Assembly: GCA_030835405.1 (NCBI GenBank)
Contig: JAURPG010000032.1
Location: 1 to 59,762 of the forward strand
DNA from: Gammaproteobacteria bacterium
GTDB taxonomy: Bacteria; Pseudomonadota; Gammaproteobacteria; Eutrophobiales; Eutrophobiaceae
DNA: 59,762 nt
Direction: 5' to 3'
Shown: positions 50,285 to 58,802 of the stretch, piece after piece
Layout of the letters: every line of letters begins with the position of its first letter
Position numbering within the stretch: position 1 is the stretch's first letter
Made by a program: the position numbers and the translations under genes
The notes under the pieces: model-generated
Databases searched by the model: none
What the model was told of the DNA's origin: nothing
Seen by the model: the letters and a program-made list of their open reading frames with translations, nothing else

Positions 50285-50368
50285 AAGGGATAAAGTGAAA
50301 AGTTAAAAGTATATGGTTAAAAAACAAACTATTATTAATAATTACTTTCCACCTTTTTCTTTCCACTT
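50285..50368. repeat. A/T-rich imperfect inverted repeat between proA and nadD
   Basis: AAGTGAAAAGTTAAAAGT on the left is partly mirrored by CTTTTTCTTTCCACTT on the right, leading straight into the nadD ATG. The right arm is pyrimidine-rich, so nadD lacks a Shine-Dalgarno sequence. Similar repeats occur scattered in many bacterial genomes. Confidence 0.4.
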
Positions 50369-51016
50369 ATGACTGGCCCCATAGGCATCCTCGGCGGTTC
50401 TTTCGATCCCGTACATTTTGGTCATTTGCGTCTGGCAATGGAATGTATTGAGGCTGCTGGCCTGGAAAAGGTCTTATTTGTTCCTTTGAATATACCGGCG
50501 CACCGCGAGCCATTAATTGCGACTGCTGAGCAACGCAAAGAGATGCTGTCACTTGCAGTTAAAAACAATCACCAATTTGAAATTTCTGATATCGAACTAA
50601 AGCGGAAAGAAGTATCGTACACCATCGACACACTACAGGTTCTGCGTGAAGCTTACCCGAACGATTCTCTCTGCCTGATAATGGGGATGGACGCCTTTGC
50701 CCACTTTGACGGTTGGATACAATGGCAGCATATTCCTGAACTGGCGAACATGATCATCACTAACCGCCCCAACAGTAGCCATAATGTAAGCAATGAAAAA
50801 TTAAATGATTTGCTGAGATCCAGATTAACAGATGACAATACCGAGCTGGCAAATACGCCTGCTGGTAAAATCAGGACTATTGACATACCTATGCTTGATA
50901 TCTCATCCACCCGCATTCGCCAACGAATAGTGCAGGGAAAGTCCATTGATTACCTGTTGCCTGACTCAGTGATTAACTATATAACAATACATAAAATATA
51001 TGGACAAGATAAATGA
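50369..51016 (+). CDS. nadD: Nicotinate-nucleotide adenylyltransferase
   Basis: NadD makes deamido-NAD from nicotinate mononucleotide and ATP. The 215 residues open with GILGGSFDPVHFGHLRLA, containing the GxFxPxHxGH nucleotide-binding motif. LCLIMGMDAFAHFDGW and ISSTRIRQRI (ISSTxIR) complete the family set. The start has no ribosome-binding site but no better in-frame start is near. The stop overlaps the rsfS ATG (ATGA). Confidence 0.96.
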   Translation: MTGPIGILGGSFDPVHFGHLRLAMECIEAAGLEKVLFVPLNIPAHREPLIATAEQRKEMLSLAVKNNHQFEISDIELKRKEVSYTIDTLQVLREAYPNDSLCLIMGMDAFAHFDGWIQWQHIPELANMIITNRPNSSHNVSNEKLNDLLRSRLTDDNTELANTPAGKIRTIDIPMLDISSTRIRQRIVQGKSIDYLLPDSVINYITIHKIYGQDK

Positions 51017-51360
51017 CTGTAGACGTATGTAAGCTGGTTGTATCGACCCTGGAAGACATGAAGGCGAGTGATATCACGGTGCTGGATGTGAGCAAGATCA
51101 CATCGATCACCGATAATATGATCATTGCTACTGGACGATCATCCCGCCATGTTAAATCCCTTGCTGATAAGACCATTGAGGCCGCCAAGGAAAATGGTGC
51201 CGAAATCATTGGTTCAGAAGGCTATCAGCAAGGCGAATGGATCCTGGTTGATCTGGGCAATGTCGTTGTTCATGTAATGCAACCAACCATCCGCGAGTAC
51301 TATCAACTGGAAAAGCTCTGGGCCCAGAATACATCGGATACAAAAGCCGCAGAGAATTGA
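51013..51360 (+). CDS. rsfS: Ribosome silencing factor RsfS
   Basis: RsfS binds ribosomal protein L14 and prevents subunit joining in stationary phase or starvation. The 115 residues match DUF143: LEDMKASDITVLDVSKITSITDNMIIATGRSSRHVKSLAD and YQQGEWILVDLGNVVVHVMQPTIREYYQLEKLW. It is flanked by nadD and rlmH with overlaps on both sides, as is common. Confidence 0.97.
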   Translation: MTVDVCKLVVSTLEDMKASDITVLDVSKITSITDNMIIATGRSSRHVKSLADKTIEAAKENGAEIIGSEGYQQGEWILVDLGNVVVHVMQPTIREYYQLEKLWAQNTSDTKAAEN

Positions 51361-51830
51361 AGAGCATATCTATAGTTTCCGTCATCAAACGGCTCCCTGG
51401 CTGGGCAGAAAGCGCAGCAAGGGAATATGAAAAACGCCTGTCCAGCGACATCACCATAAATTTTATTGATGTATCGCCGGCCAGTCGCGGCAAACGTCAT
51501 GACATAGACAAAATTTTGAAGCAGGAAGCGGAGTCGATTTTAAAAGTCATACCAAAAGATAGTTACACTGTGGTGCTGGATGAAAAAGGCAAAAGCAAGA
51601 ATACACATACCCTTGCAGACAACCTGGATGAGTGGACAACCATGAACCAGGCTGTTTGTTTTATTATTGGTGGCCCAGACGGTCTGGACGACTCCATCAA
51701 ATCGAAGGCAAAGGCAACCTGGTCATTGTCCGATCTGACCCTGCCCCATGCCATGGTAAGGGTCATTTTGATGGAACAGCTGTATCGGGCATTTTGTATA
51801 CTCAAAGGGCATCCGTATCATCGAGACTAG
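51357..51830 (+). CDS. rlmH: 23S rRNA pseudouridine-1915 N3-methyltransferase
   Basis: RlmH is a SPOUT methyltransferase acting on helix 69 of 23S rRNA. The 157 residues include VVLDEKGKSKNTHTLADNLD, CFIIGGPDGLDDSIKSKA and the C-terminal LTLPHAMVRVILMEQLYRAFCILKGHPYHRD, which form the knotted fold. The start is TTG, overlapping the rsfS stop by four bases. Confidence 0.96.
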   Translation: MKSISIVSVIKRLPGWAESAAREYEKRLSSDITINFIDVSPASRGKRHDIDKILKQEAESILKVIPKDSYTVVLDEKGKSKNTHTLADNLDEWTTMNQAVCFIIGGPDGLDDSIKSKAKATWSLSDLTLPHAMVRVILMEQLYRAFCILKGHPYHRD

Positions 51831-51834
51831 TAGA

Positions 51835-52398
51835 ATGATTTTTCTTGCCTCCAAATCCCCTCGCCGTAAGCAGCTTCTTAGCAAAATAACAGGCGATTTT
51901 GAAACCCTGGATATTAACGTTGAAGAGGTCCCCCAGCCGGGAGAAGCGCCTGAAGATTATGTTCTCAGAGTAGCAATGGACAAGGCAAATATGGCAAAAC
52001 GTCGAACCCACGAAGGTGACATCGTGATTGCAGCAGATACTGAAGTTGCCTTGAACGGCACTATCATGGGTAAGCCTGCCAATGAGAATGACGCCATAGA
52101 TATGCTTGGGCGTTTATCCGGGAAATCCCATGAAGTAATCAGCGCCGTAATTATTTTGAGCGACAAACTGGCTTATCGCATTAATAAAAGCATGGTTTAT
52201 TTCAGGCAAACAACCGAGCAGGAGCGCCAGTGGTATTGCAAGACCTACTCACCGCTGGATAAGGCCGGGGCCTATGGGATCCAGGACGGTGCTGCGGCCT
52301 TTATTGATCGGTTTGAAGGTAGTTACTCCGGCGTCATGGGCCTGCCGTTAAATGAAACTCGACAGCTTTTACAGCAATCCGGATTGATGCTCAAATAA
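51835..52398 (+). CDS. maf: Maf family nucleoside triphosphate pyrophosphatase
   Basis: Maf proteins hydrolyse nucleoside triphosphates, including modified ones, and can affect septation. The 187 residues begin MIFLASKSPRRKQLLSKI and carry the SxSPRR-like site, VIAADTEVALNGTIMGKP and GAYGIQDGAAAFIDRFEGSYSGVMGLPL. The sequence is closer to the dTTP/UTP-specific YhdE group than to YceF. It lies four bases after rlmH and is followed by a terminator. Confidence 0.94.
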   Translation: MIFLASKSPRRKQLLSKITGDFETLDINVEEVPQPGEAPEDYVLRVAMDKANMAKRRTHEGDIVIAADTEVALNGTIMGKPANENDAIDMLGRLSGKSHEVISAVIILSDKLAYRINKSMVYFRQTTEQERQWYCKTYSPLDKAGAYGIQDGAAAFIDRFEGSYSGVMGLPLNETRQLLQQSGLMLK

Positions 52399-52429
52399 AA
52401 AGGAGCAATCTAAATTAGATTGCTCCTTT
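52399..52429. terminator. Bidirectional terminator between maf and hppA
   Basis: A 13-base perfect stem (AAAGGAGCAATCT at 52399-52411 with its complement at 52417-52429) surrounds a 5-base loop. It lies between convergent genes, with A and T runs at the flanks. Confidence 0.8.
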
Positions 52430-52459
52430 CATTATATTTCTTGCCTTTAACTTTATTGA

Positions 52460-54487
52460 TTAAAGCAAAGGCACAATCAGAAGTGCAACAATATTAATAA
52501 TCTTAATCAACGGATTAACCGCGGGACCAGCCGTATCTTTGTAGGGGTCGCCTACAGTATCACCCGTGACTGACGCCTTATGGGCCTCGCTACCCTTACC
52601 GCCGTGGTTACCGTCCTCGATATACTTTTTGGCATTGTCCCATGCACCACCACCCACGGTCATGGATATGGCGACAAAGATACCGGTGACAATTGTACCT
52701 ACCAGGAGTCCACCTAATGCCCTGGCGCCGGCGCCTTCACCCATCAATGCACCCATTCCAAAAGCCACCACCACTGGCACCAGAACTGGGAGCAAGGACG
52801 GCACGATCATTTCCTTAATGGCCGACTTGGTCAACAGATCCACAGCACGGGAATAATCCGGTTTTGTCGTACCTTCCATAATGCCTGAAATCTCTTTGAA
52901 CTGGCGTCGGACTTCGATCACCACTGACCCTGCGGCACGTCCCACTGCCTCCATGGCCATGGCTGCAAACAGGTAAGGCACCAGGCCACCAATAAACAGG
53001 CCAATAATCACAGCAGGATCATTAAGACGGAATTCAACCATTATGCCTGCCGTTTCCAGGCTATGAGTAAAGTCGGCGAATAATACCAGCGCGGCAAGAC
53101 CCGCCGATCCTATGGCGTATCCCTTGGTGACAGCCTTGGTGGTATTTCCCACGGCATCCAGGGGATCGGTGATGTTCCTGATCTTCTCATCCAATTGGGC
53201 CATTTCAGCAATACCACCGGCATTATCTGTAATAGGGCCGTAGGCATCCAGGGCCACGATAATCCCGGCCATGGACAACATCGAGGTAGCGGCGATTGCC
53301 AGGCCATACAGCCCGGCCAGTTCATAGGCACCCCAGATACTGGCACACACTGCCAATACTGGCCAGGTGGTAGATTTCATGGATATCCCCAGTCCTGCAA
53401 TGATGTTGGTTGCATGACCGGTGGTAGATGCCGCGGCAATATGTCTAACCGGGGCGTATTCTGTCCCCGTGTAATATTCGGTTATCCACACCATGGCGGC
53501 AGTCAGCGCCAAGCCTATTAGAGTACAACCAAAAAGTGCGCCGGCATCTGCACCCATCATCATGTCAGACACAAAATAAAAGCCAATGGCTGAGAGTGCA
53601 CCTGCCACTATCAAGCCCTTATAAAGTGCCCCCATGATGGAACCGCCTTCTTTGGCATTGACAAAAAAGGTACCGATGATAGAAGCAATGATGGAGACAC
53701 CACCCAGCACCAGTGGATATAAGATGGCATTTTCACCGGCACCCTGCATCACCAGACCACCCAGTAACATGGTGGCAATAACGGTCACCGCATAGGTTTC
53801 AAACAGGTCAGCGGCCATACCGGCACAGTCACCCACATTATCACCCACGTTGTCCGCGATCACCGCCGGGTTTCTCGGGTCATCTTCAGGAATACCAGCC
53901 TCGACCTTACCCACCAGGTCAGCACCCACGTCTGCGCCCTTGGTGAAGATACCACCGCCCAACCGAGCAAAAATGGAGATCAAAGAACTACCGAAGGCCA
54001 GCCCCACCAGGGCATGCAGGGTATCATCCAGCGACAGTCCCATACTGGTCAAAATGGCGTAATACCCGGCGACACCCAAAAGGCCCAGACCGACTACCAG
54101 CATCCCGGTAATGGCACCGCCGCGAAACGCCACTTTCAGTGCGGCATTCAAGCCTTTATTTGCGGCCTCTGCTGTCCTCAAATTTGCTCGCACCGAGATG
54201 TTCATGCCGATATAACCCGCGGCACCGGACAATACGGCCCCGATCAAAAATCCAACGGCGGTATACCAGTCCAGGGCAATTCCCATGGCGAGACATAAAA
54301 CCCCACCAACCATTGCAATGGTAGTATATTGACGATTCAGGTATGCAGACGCCCCTTGCTGGATTGCCAGGGCGATTTCTCGCATCCGTTCATTCCCTTC
54401 CGGTTGCTTTAATATCCATAGTACCGACCAGGCACCATAAACCACTGCAAAAATACCGCAAGCGAGCGCAAAGACTAAAAATGACAT
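52460..54487 (-). CDS. hppA: Proton-translocating membrane pyrophosphatase, K+-independent type
   Basis: This integral pump uses pyrophosphate hydrolysis to move protons across the membrane. The 675 residues have about 16 membrane helices. The catalytic set is present: [20 protein letters not shown] and [23 protein letters not shown], and [10 protein letters not shown] near the end. The motif [10 protein letters not shown] has Lys451 and Thr454, the pair of the K+-independent class (K+-dependent pumps have Ala and Gly). So it is probably a proton pump, not a sodium pump. It has its own -10 and follows pfp. Confidence 0.96.
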   Translation of the reverse strand: MSFLVFALACGIFAVVYGAWSVLWILKQPEGNERMREIALAIQQGASAYLNRQYTTIAMVGGVLCLAMGIALDWYTAVGFLIGAVLSGAAGYIGMNISVRANLRTAEAANKGLNAALKVAFRGGAITGMLVVGLGLLGVAGYYAILTSMGLSLDDTLHALVGLAFGSSLISIFARLGGGIFTKGADVGADLVGKVEAGIPEDDPRNPAVIADNVGDNVGDCAGMAADLFETYAVTVIATMLLGGLVMQGAGENAILYPLVLGGVSIIASIIGTFFVNAKEGGSIMGALYKGLIVAGALSAIGFYFVSDMMMGADAGALFGCTLIGLALTAAMVWITEYYTGTEYAPVRHIAAASTTGHATNIIAGLGISMKSTTWPVLAVCASIWGAYELAGLYGLAIAATSMLSMAGIIVALDAYGPITDNAGGIAEMAQLDEKIRNITDPLDAVGNTTKAVTKGYAIGSAGLAALVLFADFTHSLETAGIMVEFRLNDPAVIIGLFIGGLVPYLFAAMAMEAVGRAAGSVVIEVRRQFKEISGIMEGTTKPDYSRAVDLLTKSAIKEMIVPSLLPVLVPVVVAFGMGALMGEGAGARALGGLLVGTIVTGIFVAISMTVGGGAWDNAKKYIEDGNHGGKGSEAHKASVTGDTVGDPYKDTAGPAVNPLIKIINIVALLIVPLL

Positions 54488-54516
54488 AGTTATTCCTCTT
54501 TAGAATGGGTCATAAA

Positions 54517-54548
54517 ATTATAGTGATGGGACCAACCCCTAGGGTCCC
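54517..54548 (-). promoter_or_regulatory. Probable hppA promoter element with adjacent dyad
   Basis: The minus strand has a perfect -10, TATAAT, at 54522-54517. Just upstream is the inverted repeat GGGACC (54528-54533) / GGTCCC (54543-54548), where a -35 box would lie. No good -35 is seen, so an activator or repressor binding at the dyad is possible. Confidence 0.4.
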
Positions 54549-54625
54549 GCACCTGAAAAGGGCGCTAGTTTACTGGTTATGCTGTTGAAAAACCAGCACT
54601 TTTCCATGATTTCCAGGAAAAATGG

Positions 54626-55891
54626 TCAGATTTCAAACGTGGTTTTAAGTTTTTTCTCCACTGCGATATTTTTCAATCGTACATACTGCGGCATTCCAGA
54701 TTCATATGGTGGATAGTCCTCGCCCTGGATCAGTGGTGCCAGATAACGGCGACAGGCCACTGTAATACCGAAACCGTCCTCGGTAATAAAGTCCCTGGGC
54801 ATAAATTTTTCCACATTGGCCACATCAGACAGAGAGGCCTTGCCAACCTCCCAGACATAGGGCTGGTCAGATTTCCTGACAATAGTGGGCATAATGGCAT
54901 TTTCCCCGGCCAGGCAGAACTCCACAGCGGCCTTACCCAGGGCATACGCCTGGTCGACATCTGTCTTGGAGGCTATGTGTCTGGCAGCGCGCTGCAGGTA
55001 ATCGGCCACCGCCCAATGATATTTATAACCCAATGCATCCTTGACCATATTCGCCACCACGGGGGCTGCGCCCCCCAGCTGGGCATGGCCAAAGGCGTCA
55101 CGGGTACCCTGTTCTGCGAGAAATTTACCATCAGGCCATTTTGCGCCTTCAGATACTACCACCGAGCAATAACCGAATTTCTCCACATTGGCCTTAACCC
55201 TGTCCAGGAACTTGTCCTTATCAAACTCTATCTCCGGAAATAGAATCACCACCGGGATGTCACCGTCTTCGCTGGCGGCCAGGCCTCCTGCGGCGGCGAT
55301 CCACCCTGCATGCCTTCCCATCACCTCAATAACAAATACCTTGGTGGAGGTCAGCGACATGGATGCCACATCAAAGGATGCCTCGCGGGTAGAGACAGCA
55401 ATATATTTTGCAACGGAGCCAAAACCCGGACAGTTATCAGTTATGGGCAGGTCATTGTCCACGGTCTTGGGGACATGCACCGCCTGGATGGGATACCCCA
55501 TGGTCTCCGATAATTGCGAGATCTTATGGCAGGTATCAGCTGAATCGCCGCCGCCACTATAGAAAAAATAACCGATATTATGGGCCTTAAATACCTCTAT
55601 CAAACGCTCATATTCCGCCTTGTTTTCCTCCAGGCCCTTAAGCTTGTAGCGGCAGGAACCAAAGGCCCCGGATGGCGTATGCCTCAGTGCAGCAATTGCC
55701 TCATCAGATTCCTGGCTGGTATCAATCAGATCTTCGGTTAATGCGCCAATGATCCCGTTCCTGCCGGCAAAAACATTACCTATCTTATCCGGGTTTTGCC
55801 TTGCCGTCTGAATAACACCGCAGGCGCTGGCATTGATTACTGCGGTGACCCCTCCTGACTGGGCATAAAAGGCATTTCTTACCTCTGACAT
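54626..55891 (-). CDS. pfp: Pyrophosphate-dependent phosphofructokinase
   Basis: This enzyme interconverts fructose 6-phosphate and fructose 1,6-bisphosphate using pyrophosphate, reversibly. The 421 residues include AQSGGVTAVINAS, FYSGGGDSADTCHKI (Asp116) and PKTVDNDLPITD, where Lys142 replaces the Gly of ATP-dependent PGTIDND and signals a PPi enzyme. EVMGRHAGWIAAA is typical of the family. The ATG at 55891 is preceded by AGGAGG at eight bases; an ATG two codons earlier is too close. It lies upstream of hppA on the same strand, as reported for Methylococcus capsulatus. The donor is inferred, not shown. Confidence 0.9.
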   Translation of the reverse strand: MSEVRNAFYAQSGGVTAVINASACGVIQTARQNPDKIGNVFAGRNGIIGALTEDLIDTSQESDEAIAALRHTPSGAFGSCRYKLKGLEENKAEYERLIEVFKAHNIGYFFYSGGGDSADTCHKISQLSETMGYPIQAVHVPKTVDNDLPITDNCPGFGSVAKYIAVSTREASFDVASMSLTSTKVFVIEVMGRHAGWIAAAGGLAASEDGDIPVVILFPEIEFDKDKFLDRVKANVEKFGYCSVVVSEGAKWPDGKFLAEQGTRDAFGHAQLGGAAPVVANMVKDALGYKYHWAVADYLQRAARHIASKTDVDQAYALGKAAVEFCLAGENAIMPTIVRKSDQPYVWEVGKASLSDVANVEKFMPRDFITEDGFGITVACRRYLAPLIQGEDYPPYESGMPQYVRLKNIAVEKKLKTTFEI

Positions 55892-56036
55892 CTTCATAAC
55901 CTCCTGTTTTTGTTGCTATCAGTGTTTATTATGGTGTGTATGCTAAACTTCATTATGTAACGTTATCTACATGATTGCCGGACATTATATATTATATGCA
56001 CCGGAACCTAGGAACGAATACGAGACTCTATTAGTT

Positions 56037-57530
56037 ATGAAATTATTACACCGGGTCAGACAAATGCTCAGGAACCTGGTCTGGAAAATTATATTTCTGA
56101 CCTTGTTACCCGGACTCTACGCCAGCGCTGTTACCACGCTGGATCTTCCCGACATGGGGGATCCCACCGGCAATATTTTGCGCCCTGAATTCGAACGTCG
56201 ACTGGGTCAGGCCTTTTTAAATCAGATCAGGCGCCAGGCTGATATTGTCGATGACCCAGAGGTTGAAACCTATATCCAATCCATAGGATACCGGCTGGTG
56301 GCACAGAGCGATAATGCCAGCCAACTATTTACCTTCTTTGTCATCAACGATACCAACATTAATGCATTTGCCGCCCCGGGGGGCATTGTTGGCATTAATA
56401 CCGGGACCATTATCAACTCAGAAACAGAAAGTGAGTTAGCAGGGGTGATGGCCCACGAAATCGCACATGTTACCCAGCGTCATATGGCAAGGTCCGTACA
56501 AATGAGCCAGAGTATGAGTATTCCAATGATGGCGGCCATGCTGGGCGCGATACTACTTGCCACCCAGAGCTCAGATGCAGGTGTTGCTGCCATGTCAGCG
56601 GTGCAAGGGGCAGTAGCCCAAACCCAGATTAACTTCACCCGCAGCAATGAAGAAGAGGCGGACCGGGTGGGTATGCAGCTACTTGAACGGGCTGACTTTA
56701 ATCCCAGGGGCATGCCCAGTTTTTTTGAAAAATTACAGAAGAACAGCCGTTATACAGCACAGGCCCCTGAGTTTTTACGTACTCACCCATTAACCATCAA
56801 CCGTATCGCAGACTCACTTGCCCGGGTAGATGCATCAATACCCTTTGATTCGTTCCATGAAAGCAATACTTACAAACTTGTGCGCACCAAGTTGATTGTT
56901 CGCGCTTTTGCTGAACCGAAGCTGGCAATTGACCGGTACAGTACTGCATTACAAAACGGCCAGTTCACCGACGACGCCCATATTTTCAAATACGGTCTTG
57001 CCCTGGCATACCAGGAAAACCGCGATTTTGATATGGCAGCCAAATTATTGGATGAACTGCTGGAACGAGATAAAAATAATACCTCATATATGCTCGCCAG
57101 GGCTGAGGTTGAGGTGGAAAGAGGTCAATTTGATGACGCCATTGCCATATATGCAAGAATGGACAGGCTGTTTCCCGACTACCGTCCGTTAATACTGAAT
57201 TACGCCAATACCCTTATCCTGGCGAAAAGGCCGAAAGACGCTATAGAAGTCCTGGAGGATTACAATAAATACCATACGCCCGATATTAAATATTATACCT
57301 ACCTTGCGCAGGCACAGGCAGAATCGGGAAACATTATTGAGTCCAGTAAGGCCAATGCCGAGGTTTATTTTCTCACCGGGGAAACGCATGTTGCTATCCA
57401 GTTGCTGAAAGACTTAATCCGTCGACGCAATCCCGTGCCGGATTATTATCAGGAAGAAAAAATCCTGTCTCGAATCAGTCAGCTCGAGAACGAGTTGAAA
57501 ATCGAACGAAACATGAAGTTGACAAGGTAG
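56037..57530 (+). CDS. BepA-like M48 periplasmic metalloprotease with TPR repeats
   Basis: BepA helps LptD assembly and degrades misfolded outer-membrane proteins. From the chosen ATG there are 497 residues. A signal segment (about 12-30) leads to the M48 domain with HEIAH at 140-144 and the third zinc ligand in NEEEADRVGMQLL. A TPR superhelix (about 300-480) follows, with AQAQAESGNIIESSKANAEVYFLTGE. The frame extends 22 codons upstream to an ATG at 55971, without a good ribosome-binding site at any candidate. The gene is divergent from pfp. Confidence 0.92.
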   Translation: MKLLHRVRQMLRNLVWKIIFLTLLPGLYASAVTTLDLPDMGDPTGNILRPEFERRLGQAFLNQIRRQADIVDDPEVETYIQSIGYRLVAQSDNASQLFTFFVINDTNINAFAAPGGIVGINTGTIINSETESELAGVMAHEIAHVTQRHMARSVQMSQSMSIPMMAAMLGAILLATQSSDAGVAAMSAVQGAVAQTQINFTRSNEEEADRVGMQLLERADFNPRGMPSFFEKLQKNSRYTAQAPEFLRTHPLTINRIADSLARVDASIPFDSFHESNTYKLVRTKLIVRAFAEPKLAIDRYSTALQNGQFTDDAHIFKYGLALAYQENRDFDMAAKLLDELLERDKNNTSYMLARAEVEVERGQFDDAIAIYARMDRLFPDYRPLILNYANTLILAKRPKDAIEVLEDYNKYHTPDIKYYTYLAQAQAESGNIIESSKANAEVYFLTGETHVAIQLLKDLIRRRNPVPDYYQEEKILSRISQLENELKIERNMKLTR

Positions 57531-57606
57531 CCTTCGGCATTTCAATATCCCATGATGAATGGGCGCCTGCTAAAACCTGATTTTCTGACCAGATAATAAT
57601 CTGATA

Positions 57607-58491
57607 ATGCCTGTTCTTATATTTGCCCTGGTCTTCATTGCAGCATTATTTACCGGTGCTGTATTGTCCTATCCATTATATATAGCCATTAGGCTGGTTT
57701 TTGATGTTGATTTTGCAGATATCATCATTCTATCAACTCAACTGGCGGGGTTTGTTGGCAGTCTGTTGTATCTGAAATATTCTGATGGACTCAGCCTTTA
57801 TAACCTCGGTTTGCGCGCAACAACAGACAATATTAAACGTGATAGCTTTATCATGTTTGGCCTTGGTTTTCTTATTGTGGTTTTGCTCGGTGGATCACTT
57901 TATCTTGTTGGCGTCTATAACATTCACAGCCAAAGGGATTTTGTTCTCACCGCATTACCAACACTGGTCGTCAGTGCCATCGCTACCGGTATCGTTGTAG
58001 CAACGTTTGAAGAGACCATCTTCCGGGGGGGGTTGTTACGGGGACTGGATAGGCAATCTTCTGCGCCCCTGGCAGTGATCATCACCAGCCTGGTATATGC
58101 CTGGGTGCATTTTATACGGTTTGATGTCCCTCCCGGACCCGATAATATCGATCTATTCACAGCCCCGGTAAATTTTCTTAATGCCTATACTGTACTGTTT
58201 TCAACTCAAAAAATAGATGCCTTTATCTCACTTTTCATACTGGGCCTGCTACTGGGAATGATGCGCATTAAGGAAAAAAGTATTATCAATTGCATTGCCT
58301 TGCATGCAGGTCTGGTGGCAGGGATAAAAATTTTCAGGTACCTGCTGGAATATCAACCCGGCAATCAGTTTCAGTTTCTTGTCAGCCAGCATGATTACCG
58401 GCTGGGGTTTATGGCAACGGTGTGGTTGTTTATGGCGACGCTGATTTATTACTTCTTCGCCTACAGAGGCCCGAAAGCAGGGAGTAGTTGA
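57607..58491 (+). CDS. CPBP family membrane protease (CAAX prenyl protease-like)
   Basis: This is a membrane metalloprotease-like protein of 294 residues with about eight hydrophobic segments. The CPBP signature is present: EETIFRGGLLRGL (Glu-Glu and Arg), a His in YAWVHFIRF, and IALHAGLVAGIKIF. Substrates are unknown; bacterial members include self-immunity and anchoring proteins, but no bacteriocin gene is near. It follows the BepA-like gene after about 75 bases and ends 12 bases before a large inverted repeat. Confidence 0.9.
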   Translation: MPVLIFALVFIAALFTGAVLSYPLYIAIRLVFDVDFADIIILSTQLAGFVGSLLYLKYSDGLSLYNLGLRATTDNIKRDSFIMFGLGFLIVVLLGGSLYLVGVYNIHSQRDFVLTALPTLVVSAIATGIVVATFEETIFRGGLLRGLDRQSSAPLAVIITSLVYAWVHFIRFDVPPGPDNIDLFTAPVNFLNAYTVLFSTQKIDAFISLFILGLLLGMMRIKEKSIINCIALHAGLVAGIKIFRYLLEYQPGNQFQFLVSQHDYRLGFMATVWLFMATLIYYFFAYRGPKAGSS

Positions 58492-58503
58492 TGCAATGTA
58501 ATA

Positions 58504-58793
58504 GACAGGATTATCAGGATTTATTCAGGATGAACAGGATAAGTTTAGATAATTCGTACATCTATGTCGTATACACCATAGATATTCATTTGGATCATAA
58601 TATTGATAACTTATATGATAGACATGAATTATGAGTAAACATGATTGTGTGATATTTCCTAAATAAGATATTAGATTAATCGTATTTATTATTAATGAGG
58701 ATGCTCGCCATTCAATCAGAGCATCTTAATAGTGCATTCTAAATTAATTTTTTTATGTCCTGTTCATCCTGAATAAATCCTGATAATCCTGTC
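58504..58793. repeat. Non-coding element bounded by a 36-base perfect inverted repeat
   Basis: The arms (58504-58539 and 58758-58793) are perfect reverse complements of 36 bases and frame 218 bases of A/T-rich DNA. Each arm holds the unit CAGGAT or its near copies four times, spaced 9, 11 and 9 bases. Internally are two small hairpins: TCTATG 58561-58566 with CATAGA 58577-58582, and GATGCTC 58700-58706 with GAGCATC 58719-58725. The element lies exactly between two convergent genes, 12 bases from one stop and 9 from the other. No gene, tRNA or terminal duplication was recognised. It fills the only gene-free stretch of this size at the right end. Confidence 0.75.
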
Positions 58794-58802
58794 CATTGTT
58801 TT

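Noticed and set aside
54573-54621. Hairpins after pfp as an intrinsic terminator
   Set aside because: On the pfp strand no run of T follows any of the stems, so they are listed only as possible leader structure.
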